NCBI RefSeq assembly: GCF_001667015.1
Contig: NZ_LZIS01000051.1
Span: 28,894-92,893 of the forward strand
DNA from: Mycobacterium sp. E3198
Lineage (GTDB): Bacteria > Actinomycetota > Actinomycetes > Mycobacteriales > Mycobacteriaceae
Reading direction: 5' to 3'
Length of the DNA stretch: 64,000 nucleotides
Part shown: piece by piece, positions 10,601-18,870 of the stretch
Layout: each line of letters begins with the position of its first letter
How positions within the stretch are numbered: position 1 is the first letter of the stretch
The notes under the pieces: model-generated
Seen by the model: only the letters and a program-made list of their open reading frames with translations
What the model was told of the DNA's origin: nothing
Databases searched by the model: none
Made by a program: the position numbers and the translations under genes

Positions 10601-12768
10601 GCCTGCTCCAGATCCTGCGCGGGTCCGGACAGGACGGTGTTGGCGCCGTTGTAGGCGGCCACCGACAGGCTCGGGAACTCGTCGGTCAGGCTCTCGACGC
10701 GCTCGGCGGCGGCGAAGACCGCGACCATCCGGCCGCCGTCGGGCAGGCTGCCGAACAGGCGGCCACGCTCGGCCATCAGCAGCATGCCGTCCTCGAGGCT
10801 GAGCACGCCCGCGACGCAGGCCGCCGCGTACTGGCCGACGCTGTGGCCCAGCACCACGCCGGGTTCGAAGCCCCATGACTGCCACAGCCGGGCCAGGCCC
10901 ATTTCCACCGCGAACAGGGCGGGCTGGGCGTAGGACGTCTGCCGCAGCGTCTCCTCGCCGTCCGGCCCGTCCGAGTCGAAAATTACGTCGAGCAGCGGCT
11001 TTTCGAGCACATCGGCGACCACCGCCGCGCATCGGGTCAGTGTCTCGGCGAACACCGGCTCGGTCTCGAACAGCTCGCGGGCCATGCCCGCGTACTGGCT
11101 ACCCTGACCGGTGAACAGCCACGCCGTCTTCGGCGTGTCATCGGATGTGCCGCGCACCAGACCGGGCGCCGGGCGGTCGTCCGCGAGCGCGCCGAGCAAC
11201 TCGCCGGCGGATTCCTTCGAGTTGACCACCAGTGCGGCGCGGTGCTCGAAGTGCGCCCGCCCCACCCCGGCGGTGAAGCACACATCGGCCAGCGTGGCCT
11301 CCGGGTGGGCGCTCAACCAGCTGCGGTATTGCTCGGCGACCTGCACCAGCGCGGCGGGCGTGCGCGCCGACAGCGGCAGGAGGCAAAACCGCCGGTCCCC
11401 GGGCGCCTCGACCGTCGGCGGGTCGATCCGACCAACCACATCGGGAGCTTCCTCGAGAATGACGTGCGCGTTGGTCCCGGCGAACCCGAACGAGCTGACA
11501 CCCGCGATACGTCGCCGGCCGTTGCGCTCCCACGGCGTGGCCTCCTGCACGACCTGCAGCGCAAGCCGGTCCCAGGGAATGTGCGGCGACGGATTGCGGA
11601 AGTGCAGGTGCGGCGGCAACAACTCGTGCTCGAGCGACAGGATGACCTTGATCACGCCCGCGATCCCGGCGGCGGCTTCCAGGTGCCCGATATTCGTCTT
11701 TGCCGACCCGATCAACAGGGGCCGGCCCGGCTCGCGACCCTCACCCAGCACCGCGCCAGCGGCCTGCGCTTCGATCGGATCGCCCAGCGACGTCCCCGTC
11801 CCGTGCGCCTCGAGGTATCCGACCTCGCTGGGCGAGACGCCGGCGCGCTTCAGTGCCTCGGCGATAACCCGTTGCTGAGCAACACCGTTCGGCACCGTCA
11901 AACCGCCCGATGCCCCGTCCTGGTTGATCGCGCTGCCCCGGATCACGGCCCGAATGCGGTCACCGTCGCGGAGCGCGTCCTCGAGCCGCTTCACGACGAT
12001 GACGCCGCAACCCTCGCCGCGCACGTAGCCGTCCGCAGCCGCATCGAACGTCTTGCACCGGCCGTCGGGCGCCAGCATGTGGGCGTGGGAGAAGGTGATC
12101 GTGGTCGCCGGGGTGAGCATGACGTTCGCGCCGCCGGCCAGCGCGAGGTCACATTCCCCCAGTCGCAGCGCCTGGCAGGCCTGGTGGATCGCCACCAACG
12201 ACGAGCTGCACGCCGTGTCGACGGCGACCGATGGTCCCTGCAGCCCCAATCGGTAGCTGATCCGGCCCGCGGCGGCCGCGTTCGACGTCCCGATGGCCAT
12301 GTAGGCCTCGATCTCGGGGAAAGTCAGTTCGCCCGACGCCATGCCCAGGTAGTCATGGGTGGCCAGGCCGATGAACACGCCGGTATTGGTGTTCGCCAAA
12401 GCCGTTGGCGCGGTACCCGAATGCTCGACCGCGCGCCACGCCGTCTCCAGCAGGAGCCGGTGCTGCGGGTCCATCAGCCGGACCTCGCGCGTGGACATGC
12501 CGAAAAACGGCGCGTCGAACCCCGTCACGTCATCGACGAAACCCGCGCGGCGGGTCACCACCTTCCCGGGCGTGTCCGGATCCGGGTCGAAGAATTCGTC
12601 GGCGTCCCACCGATCCTCGGGCACCTCCGATATCGCGTCCCTGCCGTCCCGCAGCACCTGCCAGAACTCGTCCGCGTCCGCCGCGCCCGGAAAGCGGGCC
12701 GCGTAACCGACGATCGCGAAGCCCGCAGAACCCGATGCCCCCCGCACCGGCTCTTCGGCGGATGTCAT
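1618..12768 (-). CDS. pks: Bimodular type I polyketide synthase (trehalose polyphleate Pks)
   Basis: A 3716-residue megasynthase. Domains: KS1 17-440 (Cys187, His322, His362), AT1 about 549-845 (GHSVG, Ser643; HAFH 741-744), KR1 from about 1195 (GGLGSIG), ACP1 (Ser1507), KS2 about 1571-1995 (Cys1742), AT2 about 2127-2420 (Ser2209; HAFH 2307-2310), DH (His2511 in HVIYGTVVVP, Asp2682), ER about 3005-3310, KR2 about 3325-3510 and ACP2 (Ser3626). HAFH in both ATs indicates malonyl extender units and hence unbranched chains. Module 1 has KR but no DH or ER; module 2 is fully reducing. Neighbours and divergent layout match the TPP locus known from M. smegmatis and M. abscessus, where this enzyme makes phleic acids. 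The ATG at 12768 is chosen because GGGAGGAAAA precedes it; an upstream in-frame extension has no such signal. No thioesterase domain is seen. Confidence 0.93.
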   Translation of the reverse strand: MTSAEEPVRGASGSAGFAIVGYAARFPGAADADEFWQVLRDGRDAISEVPEDRWDADEFFDPDPDTPGKVVTRRAGFVDDVTGFDAPFFGMSTREVRLMDPQHRLLLETAWRAVEHSGTAPTALANTNTGVFIGLATHDYLGMASGELTFPEIEAYMAIGTSNAAAAGRISYRLGLQGPSVAVDTACSSSLVAIHQACQALRLGECDLALAGGANVMLTPATTITFSHAHMLAPDGRCKTFDAAADGYVRGEGCGVIVVKRLEDALRDGDRIRAVIRGSAINQDGASGGLTVPNGVAQQRVIAEALKRAGVSPSEVGYLEAHGTGTSLGDPIEAQAAGAVLGEGREPGRPLLIGSAKTNIGHLEAAAGIAGVIKVILSLEHELLPPHLHFRNPSPHIPWDRLALQVVQEATPWERNGRRRIAGVSSFGFAGTNAHVILEEAPDVVGRIDPPTVEAPGDRRFCLLPLSARTPAALVQVAEQYRSWLSAHPEATLADVCFTAGVGRAHFEHRAALVVNSKESAGELLGALADDRPAPGLVRGTSDDTPKTAWLFTGQGSQYAGMARELFETEPVFAETLTRCAAVVADVLEKPLLDVIFDSDGPDGEETLRQTSYAQPALFAVEMGLARLWQSWGFEPGVVLGHSVGQYAAACVAGVLSLEDGMLLMAERGRLFGSLPDGGRMVAVFAAAERVESLTDEFPSLSVAAYNGANTVLSGPAQDLEQAVAGLTADGVRCDWLDTSHAFHSALLDPILDDFEAYANRFEFGSPQRMLVCNRTGAALGRSVKLDGAYWRRHARQPVEFAKSVRTLAELGCKVLLEIGPQPVLTAAALRAWPDTVAAPRAIASLRRNTADRRQITEALADAYVLGHLPDFAVVSGPARKLDLPTYPFQHREYWYRDNRERPNQQQHTAVGSHAVQLLEDGRIEELATLVDGESADEQTLRVLTKLAAQHNRQRRTQSIADARYEIRWEKSTGRGGASEAPDAGTTWLLIGDDADAIAPLIDALTAHSHQHRILGLPVSDADEQRLEATLREAAEDEAVLRILHVAALESDTAPSMRSLLRMQHRILGGTRRLFRAAVAAERRIPIWVVTRGAQRVTDADGVSPDQACLWGFGRAASLEHPQVWGGLADLPGGRDNDVAEWSQLIDQVVTAPLGFTAREDQLAVRDGAIYAPRLVRRTEQPVATPPALRDDATYLVTGGLGSIGLEMAGYLAAHGARQLVLTGRRAPSDAAQGRIAAIREQHGCEVRVVAADVGDMHEVERLLATVHAELPPLAGIVHAAGEIGTTPLRDLDDAEVDRVFAGKVWGAWHLSEAAADLRLDFFLSTSSIASVWGGYGQTAYAAANAFLDGLAWWLRERRVPGISVNFGPWSAGMADAQARARLDQRGVRTLSAADALAGMADIMAAAATQGVVARIGWDRFLPLYQQAGRRAFLAELEREIPESAPAAPLFGPSGKTQLVEQLTNAPVQQRKKLLTDHLRAAVAEVTRVDVAEIREDAGFFDLGMDSLMAVELRRRIEQAVGKEVPATLAMDHPRLSDVVDYLLGDVLGLGEASAQSGRQLASAVTTRTDEPIAIVAVACHFPGATNPEAFWELLSGGVDAISEVPEDRFDIDEFYDPDPEAPGKIYSRFGGFLDEVDGFDPEFFGISPREAIWIDPQQRLMLETAWEGLERAGYAPSALRGSRTGIFVGVGANEYSHLLSANSVDKLEPQFITGNALNAISGRVAFALGLEGPAVAVDTACSSSLVAVHQACQALHSGDCDLALAGGVNVLLSPVTIIAASRARMLSPVGRCKTFDASADGYVRSEGCGILVLKRLSDAVRDGDRVCAVIPSTAVNQDGASSGLTVPNGGAQQRLIGTALARAGLVGGDVDYLEAHGTGTPLGDPIEVQAAAAVYGTARDADRPLLMGSVKTNIGHLESASGVAGLIKVVLSLQHEMLPQSLHFEKPSPHIPWDSLPVRVVDKATPWQANGKPRRAGISSFGFTGTNAHVLIAEAPAQPATPDEYSTGDVFSDVAAASESEAQEEPVALLPLSARSPEALVALAHRHEEWLNAHPKVDIADVCWTAGVGRSHFEHRAALVVDSVQGARELLAELAENRLRPGVVRGECTDRPTTAWLFTGQGSQYPAMARELFDAEPVFAETVTRCAQAVDPMLPRPLLEVLFATDRETAEAVRHTSVAQPALFAVEMGLARLWQSWGVEPDVVLGHSVGQYAAACVAGVFSLEDGARLIAERGRLFGSLPDGGRMVAVFADAKYVEEIAGEFPRVSVAAYNGPNTVLSGPGEDLEQIVARGGNDGIRCTWLETSHAFHSELLEPVLGEFESYAAQFEFAVPTLPLVCNRTGAVLTADTPLDAQYWRRHSRQPVQFAESVRTVAALGCSVLMEIGPQPVLTGAAVQVWPEHLAAPRAIVSLRKGVADRRQIAEALAGAYVSGHRPKFAALHRQPRRKLELPTYPFQRRSFWPKTSGGVPGIDGQGASVSGILGSAKDLASGDCVYTSRLSVKSQPWLSDHVIYGTVVVPGATYAAMALAAVGPPGRVQDVFFYEPIILPEKASREVQLTLHPLEDGDGWSFRVHSRPYGARDAEWSLNADGTVVTGVGAEPARDPVGATDPVDAAIERMNRMRPQELFDTFADMELAWGPNWSGSLKSLWLGEGEAIGDITVGDELAEHLGTEPMHPVLLDLCTGVAFPAFPALLAAEQGVSDLFLPLRYGAVELREKMPRRFYCRAKWHTSGLDSETQVFDLDFLDRDGRRLGGIREFTVKRAPREALLRGLGGDATRLLYALGWHEVPPPAPSGEVDGATTALGTWLVAGFGELAAHVPGCIPFDRGPESESLGQLLAQAQERGMPFSGVVWRAAGPSADESSAESVARLQTEIADLLSAVHTLQADGAPKLPGGLWIITERAVATESGEAVDPVQAALWGLGRTIVNEEPALRCRMIDCDGSEQAVRSLAGLLGEPFDEPELAVRQGKFLASRLLQWSRSGHLAIPRSTDYVLAPTERGAIDNLRLTEAEVSPPDDGYVQVRVEAAGLNFRDVLNVLGLYPGDPGPIGGDFAGVVTQVGGGVAGLEVGQRVYGFMQGAFSSRFNVPAQLLAPIPARVSAVDAATIPAAALTARLAFDWAQLKPGDRVLIHAASGGVGLAAIQMAQQHGATVFATASTYKRATLRRLGVEHVYDSRTTDFADQILADTDGAGVDVVLNSLTNEGFVEATVRATAQNGRFAEIAKRDIWTPEQMAAARPDIAYEIVALDTVTFQEPERIRGLLGEVSAGLADGEWAPLPAEIYPLTEARTAFRRMQQARHIGKIVLQMPNPLQPRGDRSYLITGGLGAIGLHTASYLAQLGAGDIVLTSRRAPDADAQRAIEDIAERYRCRIHTFAADAGEESEVEQLLERIRAELPPLAGVVHLAGVLDDALLSQQDLERFRTTLAPKAFGACYLDRLTKGDELDFFIVSSSVSSLLGSPGQANYSAANALLDGLVARRQAQGLPATGINFGPWAKGGMASSEAARANIGAQGLIPLEPSAALGALAEAVANGTAQATVIKANWQRAAKVLGSSRPPILDLVLPSAATEAAGDSELLRQLQEIPVAQRAVFITEFLQREVQGFLRLAQPPAATSRFLDLGTDSLMAVELRNRLHSQFGGAFTINATAVFDYPTIGGLAEYLAGQLPEADSEAGAVESVAAPEDPSPQSVAGPEPDESGGSVADVEPGDDLGRA

Positions 12769-13202
12769 GCGGTTTTCCTCCCTGTGTCCATCGGAAGATT
12801 CGATGCCCGCGCCCTTGCGGCGCCGTGGCCGTGGTTGCTCCGAACCACGCGCTCGGCCGCTCACTGCACGCACCCAGGAACAGACCTGGCGGAAGTCCCC
12901 CCGGCGTACTGGCTCCAGCGACCGTCGTGGCGAATGTACACATGCCGAACCGGTTGCCGCAGCCGAATCACCTCCGACCGCAAGTATGCCAACTGTGGCT
13001 TGTTCCGGCGGCGCATCGCGCAAGTATGGTCGGGGCGTGCCGACCGGCTCGTGTCCCACGCCGGGGCGGTCGTCACTACCGTGCCGGCCCGCCTTCGCGT
13101 TGGGGACGCGTCGGCTCATACCGCCGACGGTGCCCGCCGAGAGGGTTATCTTGGGTGTCGCTAGCAGCGGCCGAACCAGCCGCGCCAACCGGGGAGAAAA
13201 TA
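12769..13202. other. Divergent intergenic region between pks and papA3
   Basis: 434 bases with no convincing gene. It must hold the promoters for the leftward pks and the rightward papA3 operon. The pks ribosome site (GGGAGG on the minus strand) lies at its left end and the papA3 site (GGGGAG, about 13191-13196) at its right end. No perfect palindrome or clear -35/-10 pair stood out by eye. A 71-codon minus-strand reading frame at 12861-13076 is rich in Arg and has no recognisable features, so it is not called. Confidence 0.6.
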
Positions 13203-14624
13203 TTGCGAATCGGGAAGATCACGATCGGCTCGCTGGGCGAGTGGGAGCCGATTCCAGGATCAGTCATTTCCTGGCACCCGACGACCACGGCCGCCGAGAA
13301 GGTCCGGCAGGCGCCCGTCAGTTCCGTGCCGGTCAGCTACATGCAGGGCCAGCATCTTCGTAATTACGTCGAGCGGACGGGCGCGGGGCTGGACTTCTCC
13401 CGGCAGATCATCGCCACCTGTGAAGTGCCCGGCCAATGCGATATCTCCGCCATGGATCACGCCGTCAACGCCTACCTGCGCCGGCATGACACATTCCGCA
13501 GCTGGTTCGAACACACCGGCAACGGGGAGTTCGTCAGGCACACCCTGACGGATCCCGCCGATATTGAATTCACGGCGATCGATCACGGCCCGATGGACGT
13601 CGACGAAATACGCGCTCACGTCGTGGCCATACCGAACCCATTGGAATGGGGCTGCTTCACCTTCGGGATCGTCCAAGGCGAAAACCATTTCACCTTCTTC
13701 GCCGCCATGGATCACGTGCACGGGGACGCCACGCTGATCGGCACGACGATGCTCGAGGCCAACGGAATGTACGCGGCGCTGAGCGGGGGCGGCGATCCGC
13801 TCGCACTCCCCGATGCCGGCAGCTTCAACGATTTCTGCGCCCGCGAGCGCCAGTACACGTCGTCGCTGACGGTGGATTCGCCCGGGGTGCGCGCGTGGAT
13901 TGACTTCGCGGAAAACAACAACGGCGGCTTTCCCGAATTCCCCCTCCCGCTGGGTGACCCGTCGGAGCCGAGCGACAGCAACCTGATCTCCGAATTCCTG
14001 ATGGATCCGGCGCAGACGGAGCGCTTCGAAGCCGCCTGCGGAGCTGTCGGTGCACGCTTCGTCGGCGGCTTGTTCGCCTGCTTCGCGCTGGTCGAGCACG
14101 AGTTTACGGGCGCTCTGACCTACTACGGCCTGACTCCCCGGGACACCCGCAGGACTTCCGACAACTTCATGACGCAGGGCTGGTTCACCGGCCTCGTCCC
14201 GATCACCGTGCCGATCGCCGCGGCCTCCTTCGGCGAGGCCGCATGGGCGGCGCAGTCGTCGTTCGATTCCGGTCTGCACCTGGCGAAGGTGCCGTATTAC
14301 CGGGTACTGGAATTGGCGCCGTGGCTGAACTGGCCGGAGCCGAACTTTCCGGTGTCCAACTTCCTGCACGGCGGCGCGGCTCCCCTCAACGCCGTGCTGG
14401 CGGCGGCCGACCTCGGTTATGCGAACAATCTCGGGATCTACTCCGACGGCCGCTATTCGTATCAGCTGACCATTTACGTATTCCGGTACGGCGAGGGCAC
14501 CGCAATGGCGATCATGTATCCGGACAACCCGATCGCCCAGAAATCAGTGACCCGCTATATGGAAGCGATGAAGTCCGTGTGCGCGCGGGTCGCCGCCAGC
14601 GGGCATTGGGGACGCGTTGCGTAG
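13203..14624 (+). CDS. papA3: PapA3-like acyltransferase (trehalose acylation)
   Basis: A 473-residue polyketide-associated acyltransferase of the condensation-domain fold. In TPP synthesis PapA3 places acyl chains on trehalose to give the diacyltrehalose intermediate in the cytosol (known for the family). The catalytic HxxxD motif reads HVHGD within AAMDHVHGDATLIG. The N-terminus LRIGKITIGSLGEWEPIPG is typical of PapA proteins. The start is TTG at 13203, with GGGGAGAAAA 5-13 bases upstream; longer in-frame extensions run into the divergent promoter region. It is followed 57 bases later by mmpL10 and transcribed divergently from the PKS that supplies acyl chains. Confidence 0.9.
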   Translation: MRIGKITIGSLGEWEPIPGSVISWHPTTTAAEKVRQAPVSSVPVSYMQGQHLRNYVERTGAGLDFSRQIIATCEVPGQCDISAMDHAVNAYLRRHDTFRSWFEHTGNGEFVRHTLTDPADIEFTAIDHGPMDVDEIRAHVVAIPNPLEWGCFTFGIVQGENHFTFFAAMDHVHGDATLIGTTMLEANGMYAALSGGGDPLALPDAGSFNDFCARERQYTSSLTVDSPGVRAWIDFAENNNGGFPEFPLPLGDPSEPSDSNLISEFLMDPAQTERFEAACGAVGARFVGGLFACFALVEHEFTGALTYYGLTPRDTRRTSDNFMTQGWFTGLVPITVPIAAASFGEAAWAAQSSFDSGLHLAKVPYYRVLELAPWLNWPEPNFPVSNFLHGGAAPLNAVLAAADLGYANNLGIYSDGRYSYQLTIYVFRYGEGTAMAIMYPDNPIAQKSVTRYMEAMKSVCARVAASGHWGRVA

Positions 14625-14681
14625 CGCGGGGTAATCCGGTGGCTCGTGACGCGGAATTGCACGGTTCGAGGTGAGGGCGAA

Positions 14682-17666
14682 ATGCGACGGCTAGCCGATT
14701 TTGTGGTGCGTTGGCCCAGGGTAGTGATCGGGCTGTGGGTCGCGGTTGCGGTCGCCCTGCCGCTGGCCCTCCCCTCGCTGGGCGAGATGGCCCAGAAGCA
14801 TCCGCTGGCCATCCTGCCCAGCGACGCACCGTCGAACGTCACCGCCCGCAAGATGACCCAGGCGTTTCACGAATCGGGCACCGAGGACCTCATGCTGGTA
14901 GTCCTGACCAACGACAAGGGGCTGGGGCCCGACGACGAAGCCGTGTACCGCAAACTCGTCGACGCGCTGCACCGGGACCCGCGGGACGTCGTGATGGTGC
15001 AGGATTTCGTCACCACGCCACCCCTGCGTCAGGTCGTGACCAGCGCGGACCACAAGGCCTGGGTCCTGCCGGTCGGCGTCGCGGGCGAATTGGGCACGCC
15101 GCGGTCCTACGACGCTTTCAACCGGATCAGCGACATCGTCAAACACACGGTCGCGGGAACGCCCCTGACGGCTAACGTCACCGGCCCCGCGGCGACGGTC
15201 GCCGACCTGACCGTGGCGGGCCAGCGGGACCGGCTTCCCATCGAGCTGGCGATCGGCGTCCTGGTGCTCATCGTCCTGCTGGTGGTCTACCGCAGCGCCG
15301 TCACCATGCTGCTGCCGCTGATGACGATCGGGGTCTCCCTGGTGATCGCACAGGCGGTGGTGGCGGGATATTCGCAGCTGACGGGCTCGGGCGTCTCGAA
15401 TCAGTCCATGGTGTTCCTGAGCGCGATCATGGCCGGCGCCGGGACGGACTACGCGGTCTTTCTCATCAGCCGCTATCACGACTATCGGCGCTCGGGCGCG
15501 GATTCCGACGACGCGGTCAGGCGAGCGATGAGCTCGATCGGGAAAGTCATCGCCGCGTCGGCCACCACCGTGGGAATCACCTTCCTGCTCATCAGCTTCG
15601 CCCGGATGGGAGTTTTCAAGACGGTCGGGGCGTCGGCGGCGATCGGGATCGGCGTGGCATTCCTTGCCGCGGTGACGCTGCTGCCGGCGATTCTGATGCT
15701 CGCCGGGCGGCGCGGCTGGGTCAAGCCGCGGCGCGAACTCACCGCTCGGTTCTGGCGGCGTTCCGGCGTGCGGATCGTGCGCCGGCCGAGGGCCCATCTG
15801 GTCGCCAGCCTGCTCGTGTTGATCATCCTGGCCAGCTGCGCCGGCTTGGTGCGCTACAACTACGACGATCGCAAGGCGCTGGGGCCGTCCGCGCCCAGCT
15901 CGGTCGGGTACGCCGCGCTGGACCGCCATTTCAACGTGAATCAGTCCATCCCGGAGTACATCCTCGTCCAATCCCCGCGTGACCTGCGCACCCCGCAGGC
16001 CCTCGCGGACCTCGAGCAGATGGCCGCCCGCGTCAGCCAGCTGCCGAATGTCGCCGCCGTCAGCGGCATCACCCGTCCCACCGGGACCGTCCCGGAGCAA
16101 TTCCGGGCCACCTATCAGGCCGGCGCCATCGGCACCATGCTGGCCGGCGGCTCCAACCTGATCAACGACCACACCGCCGACCTCAACAGGCTGGTCGACG
16201 GCGCCGGCACGCTGGCCAACAGCCTCCGCGAGGTCCGCGGCCAGGTCACCCAGCTCACCGCCAGCGTGCAGGAGCTCGAGAACGCCTTCTCGTCGACGAA
16301 GAACCAGTACAGCGGCGACACGCTGGTCAAAGAGGTCGACCTCGCGGCCCAACTCGTCGACCACGTCAACGCGCTCAGCAACGCCATGGGCTGGAACTTC
16401 ACGGCCGCCAAGAACATGTTCGCCTGGATGGGCCCGGTGCTGACGGCGCTGCAGGGCAACCCGGTCTGCGATGCCGATCCGTCGTGCAGCGCCACCCGCG
16501 GGACGTTCGAGCAGCTCACCGGCGGGCGCGACCAGGCAGACCTCGACGCGATCAACGACTTGTCCCACCAGCTGCAGGAATTCCAGGACAAGCGGGCGCT
16601 GAGAGCGTCGACGGACCGCCTGCGCGCCGCCCTGACGAAGTTCACCACCGTGCTGCATTCCCTGGGAATCGACCAGCCCGGCGGCCTGCAGGCCAACCTG
16701 AACAGCCTGCAAAATGGCGCCGACCGGTTCGCCGGTGGCAGCCGGCAGGTGGCCGACGCGGTGGCCCAGCTCGTCGACCAGGTCAAACAGCTCGGGGCGG
16801 GCCTCAGCGAATCGGCGGCGTTCCTGTTGTCGCTGAAACAGGACGCGGCACAACCGGCGATGGCCGGCTTCAACATCCCGGCGCAGCTGCTGCACCTGAA
16901 GGAGTTCCAGCAGGCCGCCAAGGCGTTCATTTCGCCGGACGGACACTCGGTGCGGTACCTGGTGCAAACCAAACTCAACCCGTTCAGCACCGAAGCCATG
17001 GATCAGGTCAACGCGATCAGTGCGACGGCCCGGGGCGCCCAACCGAATACCTCGCTGTCGGATGCCACGGTATCGATGGCGGGATACACCGTCGGCCTGA
17101 AAGACACCCGCGACTACTACCAGCACGACATCCGGTTCATCATCGCGGTGACGCTGCTCGTCGTGCTGCTGACCTTGATCGCGCTGCTTCGTGCGATCGT
17201 CGCGCCCCTGTATCTGGTTGCCTCCGTGGTCATTTCGTTCTTGTCGGCGGTCGGCATCGGCGTTTTGGTGTTTCAAATGCTGCTCGGCCAGCAATTGCAT
17301 TGGAGCGTGCCGCCGCTGGCATTCGTGGTGTTGGTCGCGGTGGGAGCCGACTACAACATGCTGCTCGTCTCGCGCATGCGTGACGAATCTCCGCGCAGCA
17401 TGCGGTACGGCATCATCCGCACGCTGGGCTCGACGGGCGGCGTGATCACTGCCGCGGGACTGATCTTCGCCGCGTCGATGGGCGGTCTGTTGTTCTCCAG
17501 CATCGGTACCGTGGTCCAGGGAGGCTTCGTGATCGGCGTGGGAATCCTGCTGGACACCTTCTTGGTGCGCACCATCACGGTTCCCGCCGTCGCCGCACTG
17601 GTCGGCCGGGCGAACTGGTGGCCGTCGCGGGCGTCCGGCCGCAACCCGGCGGGCGCGCACCCATGA
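14682..17666 (+). CDS. mmpL10: MmpL10-like RND lipid exporter
   Basis: A 994-residue inner-membrane RND transporter of the MmpL family, expected to move the diacyltrehalose precursor across the plasma membrane for TPP assembly. The two halves each have a membrane block: one Asp-Tyr motif in [18 protein letters not shown] and a second in [13 protein letters not shown], the proton-relay positions of MmpL3-type proteins. A large periplasmic part with heptad-like helices separates them. The ATG at 14682 follows GAGGTGAGGGCGA; a GTG 12 codons upstream is possible but less well placed. No mmpS partner is adjacent to this copy, unlike the second mmpL in this window. Confidence 0.92.
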   Translation: MRRLADFVVRWPRVVIGLWVAVAVALPLALPSLGEMAQKHPLAILPSDAPSNVTARKMTQAFHESGTEDLMLVVLTNDKGLGPDDEAVYRKLVDALHRDPRDVVMVQDFVTTPPLRQVVTSADHKAWVLPVGVAGELGTPRSYDAFNRISDIVKHTVAGTPLTANVTGPAATVADLTVAGQRDRLPIELAIGVLVLIVLLVVYRSAVTMLLPLMTIGVSLVIAQAVVAGYSQLTGSGVSNQSMVFLSAIMAGAGTDYAVFLISRYHDYRRSGADSDDAVRRAMSSIGKVIAASATTVGITFLLISFARMGVFKTVGASAAIGIGVAFLAAVTLLPAILMLAGRRGWVKPRRELTARFWRRSGVRIVRRPRAHLVASLLVLIILASCAGLVRYNYDDRKALGPSAPSSVGYAALDRHFNVNQSIPEYILVQSPRDLRTPQALADLEQMAARVSQLPNVAAVSGITRPTGTVPEQFRATYQAGAIGTMLAGGSNLINDHTADLNRLVDGAGTLANSLREVRGQVTQLTASVQELENAFSSTKNQYSGDTLVKEVDLAAQLVDHVNALSNAMGWNFTAAKNMFAWMGPVLTALQGNPVCDADPSCSATRGTFEQLTGGRDQADLDAINDLSHQLQEFQDKRALRASTDRLRAALTKFTTVLHSLGIDQPGGLQANLNSLQNGADRFAGGSRQVADAVAQLVDQVKQLGAGLSESAAFLLSLKQDAAQPAMAGFNIPAQLLHLKEFQQAAKAFISPDGHSVRYLVQTKLNPFSTEAMDQVNAISATARGAQPNTSLSDATVSMAGYTVGLKDTRDYYQHDIRFIIAVTLLVVLLTLIALLRAIVAPLYLVASVVISFLSAVGIGVLVFQMLLGQQLHWSVPPLAFVVLVAVGADYNMLLVSRMRDESPRSMRYGIIRTLGSTGGVITAAGLIFAASMGGLLFSSIGTVVQGGFVIGVGILLDTFLVRTITVPAVAALVGRANWWPSRASGRNPAGAHP

Positions 17667-17706
17667 CGTATGTGAGACTAGGGAAGCCGAGGGGTCAGGG
17701 GTAGGG

Positions 17707-18837
17707 ATGAGGAAACTACTCGCAGGAGTGACTGCGCTGGTAACTGTCGGCGCCACAGGGTATTTCGGCACCGGTAAGGTTTCCGCCGACGACACGCCGA
17801 TCGGCGGCCCGCCGACACCGGGGGCGCCCGGCGACCAGACCGCTTTCGCCCTCGGCGGCGCCCATGTGCTCGGCATCCCCTACGACGAATACATCCGCCA
17901 GGAGGGCGCCCAATGGTTCCCCGGCCAGCAGCGCGAGATCATCAACTACCCGGCGGGGCAGGTTCAGGGCCACGTGCTCGGGCGGCTCTTCCCGGGTATC
18001 GGCAAAGTCGGCGATGAGATCCTCCCGGGCCTCGGCCTGGACGGCCCCAGCGTCGGCGAGTCGGTCGACACGGGAGTGGACAACCTGGTCGCCGCGATCA
18101 AGACCGGGCGCCCGGGCACGGCGATCGGCCTGTCCGAGGGCGGGTTCGTGGTCGACGGCGCGCAGGCCCGCCTGGCGACCGACCCCACCGCTCCCCCGCC
18201 GAACACGCTGAACTTCGCCACCTTCGGCGACCCGATCGGGCATCACGCCTTCGGCCAGAGCTTCCTGACCGCCATGTTCCCAGTAGGCAGCACCGTTCCC
18301 GCGCTCGACTACACGATGCCGCCGCCCTATGAGAGCCAGTACGACACCGACAGGTTCGTGGCCGCCTACGACTCGATCGCGGACTTCCCCGACCGGCCCG
18401 ACAACATGTTCGCCTTCGCCAACACGCTGATGGGTCTCGCCACCGGTCACACCGCGGTCGCCTTCACCAACCGCAGCATGGTGCCGCCGCAGAACATCCG
18501 GACGACGATCAACTCCCGGGGCGCGAAGGACACCACGATCATGGTCCCGGAGAAGCACCTTCCGCTGGTCATGCCGCTGAAGTACATCGGGATCCCGGAA
18601 GACACGCTGAACAAACTCGACGCGATCCTGATTCCCCGGGTGAACGCCGGCTATTCGCGAAACGACGACCCGTCGACCGCTCCGGTTCAGGTGGACCCGG
18701 TGCACGGCTTCGACCCGGCGGAAGTCACCGCGCCGGCCAACCAGGCGACGTTCGGCGGCGGCGCCGACCCGTTCTCACAGATCCTTGCCGGCGCCATGTC
18801 TGTGTTGTCGCATGGCCCGGGACGGGCCGACCACTGA
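17707..18837 (+). CDS. Secreted PE-PPE-domain serine hydrolase/acyltransferase (TPP locus PE)
   Basis: A 376-residue protein with a signal peptide ([20 protein letters not shown], cleavage probably near the VSA-DD region) and a PE-PPE-type alpha/beta-hydrolase domain. The nucleophile elbow is GLSEGG. Homologues are Chp1/Chp2 of M. tuberculosis, which esterify trehalose lipids, and the PE protein of the TPP locus, which transfers phleic acids onto diacyltrehalose outside the cell membrane (family knowledge). Despite the name, it has no N-terminal PE domain. It lies between mmpL10 and the FAAL gene, in the order known from M. abscessus. The ATG is preceded by GGGGTAGGG. Confidence 0.9.
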   Translation: MRKLLAGVTALVTVGATGYFGTGKVSADDTPIGGPPTPGAPGDQTAFALGGAHVLGIPYDEYIRQEGAQWFPGQQREIINYPAGQVQGHVLGRLFPGIGKVGDEILPGLGLDGPSVGESVDTGVDNLVAAIKTGRPGTAIGLSEGGFVVDGAQARLATDPTAPPPNTLNFATFGDPIGHHAFGQSFLTAMFPVGSTVPALDYTMPPPYESQYDTDRFVAAYDSIADFPDRPDNMFAFANTLMGLATGHTAVAFTNRSMVPPQNIRTTINSRGAKDTTIMVPEKHLPLVMPLKYIGIPEDTLNKLDAILIPRVNAGYSRNDDPSTAPVQVDPVHGFDPAEVTAPANQATFGGGADPFSQILAGAMSVLSHGPGRADH

Positions 18838-18870
18838 CGCGACGCGTCGGACAAACCAGACGGATCTAAT

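Noticed and set aside
12861..13076. 71-codon minus-strand frame in the pks-papA3 gap
   Set aside because: No ribosome site, no family likeness, and composition typical of random GC-rich frames.
12769..13188. N-terminal extension of the PKS
   Set aside because: The 140 extra residues have no domain, while ATG at 12768 has GGGAGG at the right distance and begins just before the KS domain.
14691..17876. 1061-residue minus-strand frame opposite mmpL10
   Set aside because: Antisense shadow of a gene with complete MmpL motifs; the protein is rich in Arg, Gln, His and Asp with no recognisable fold.
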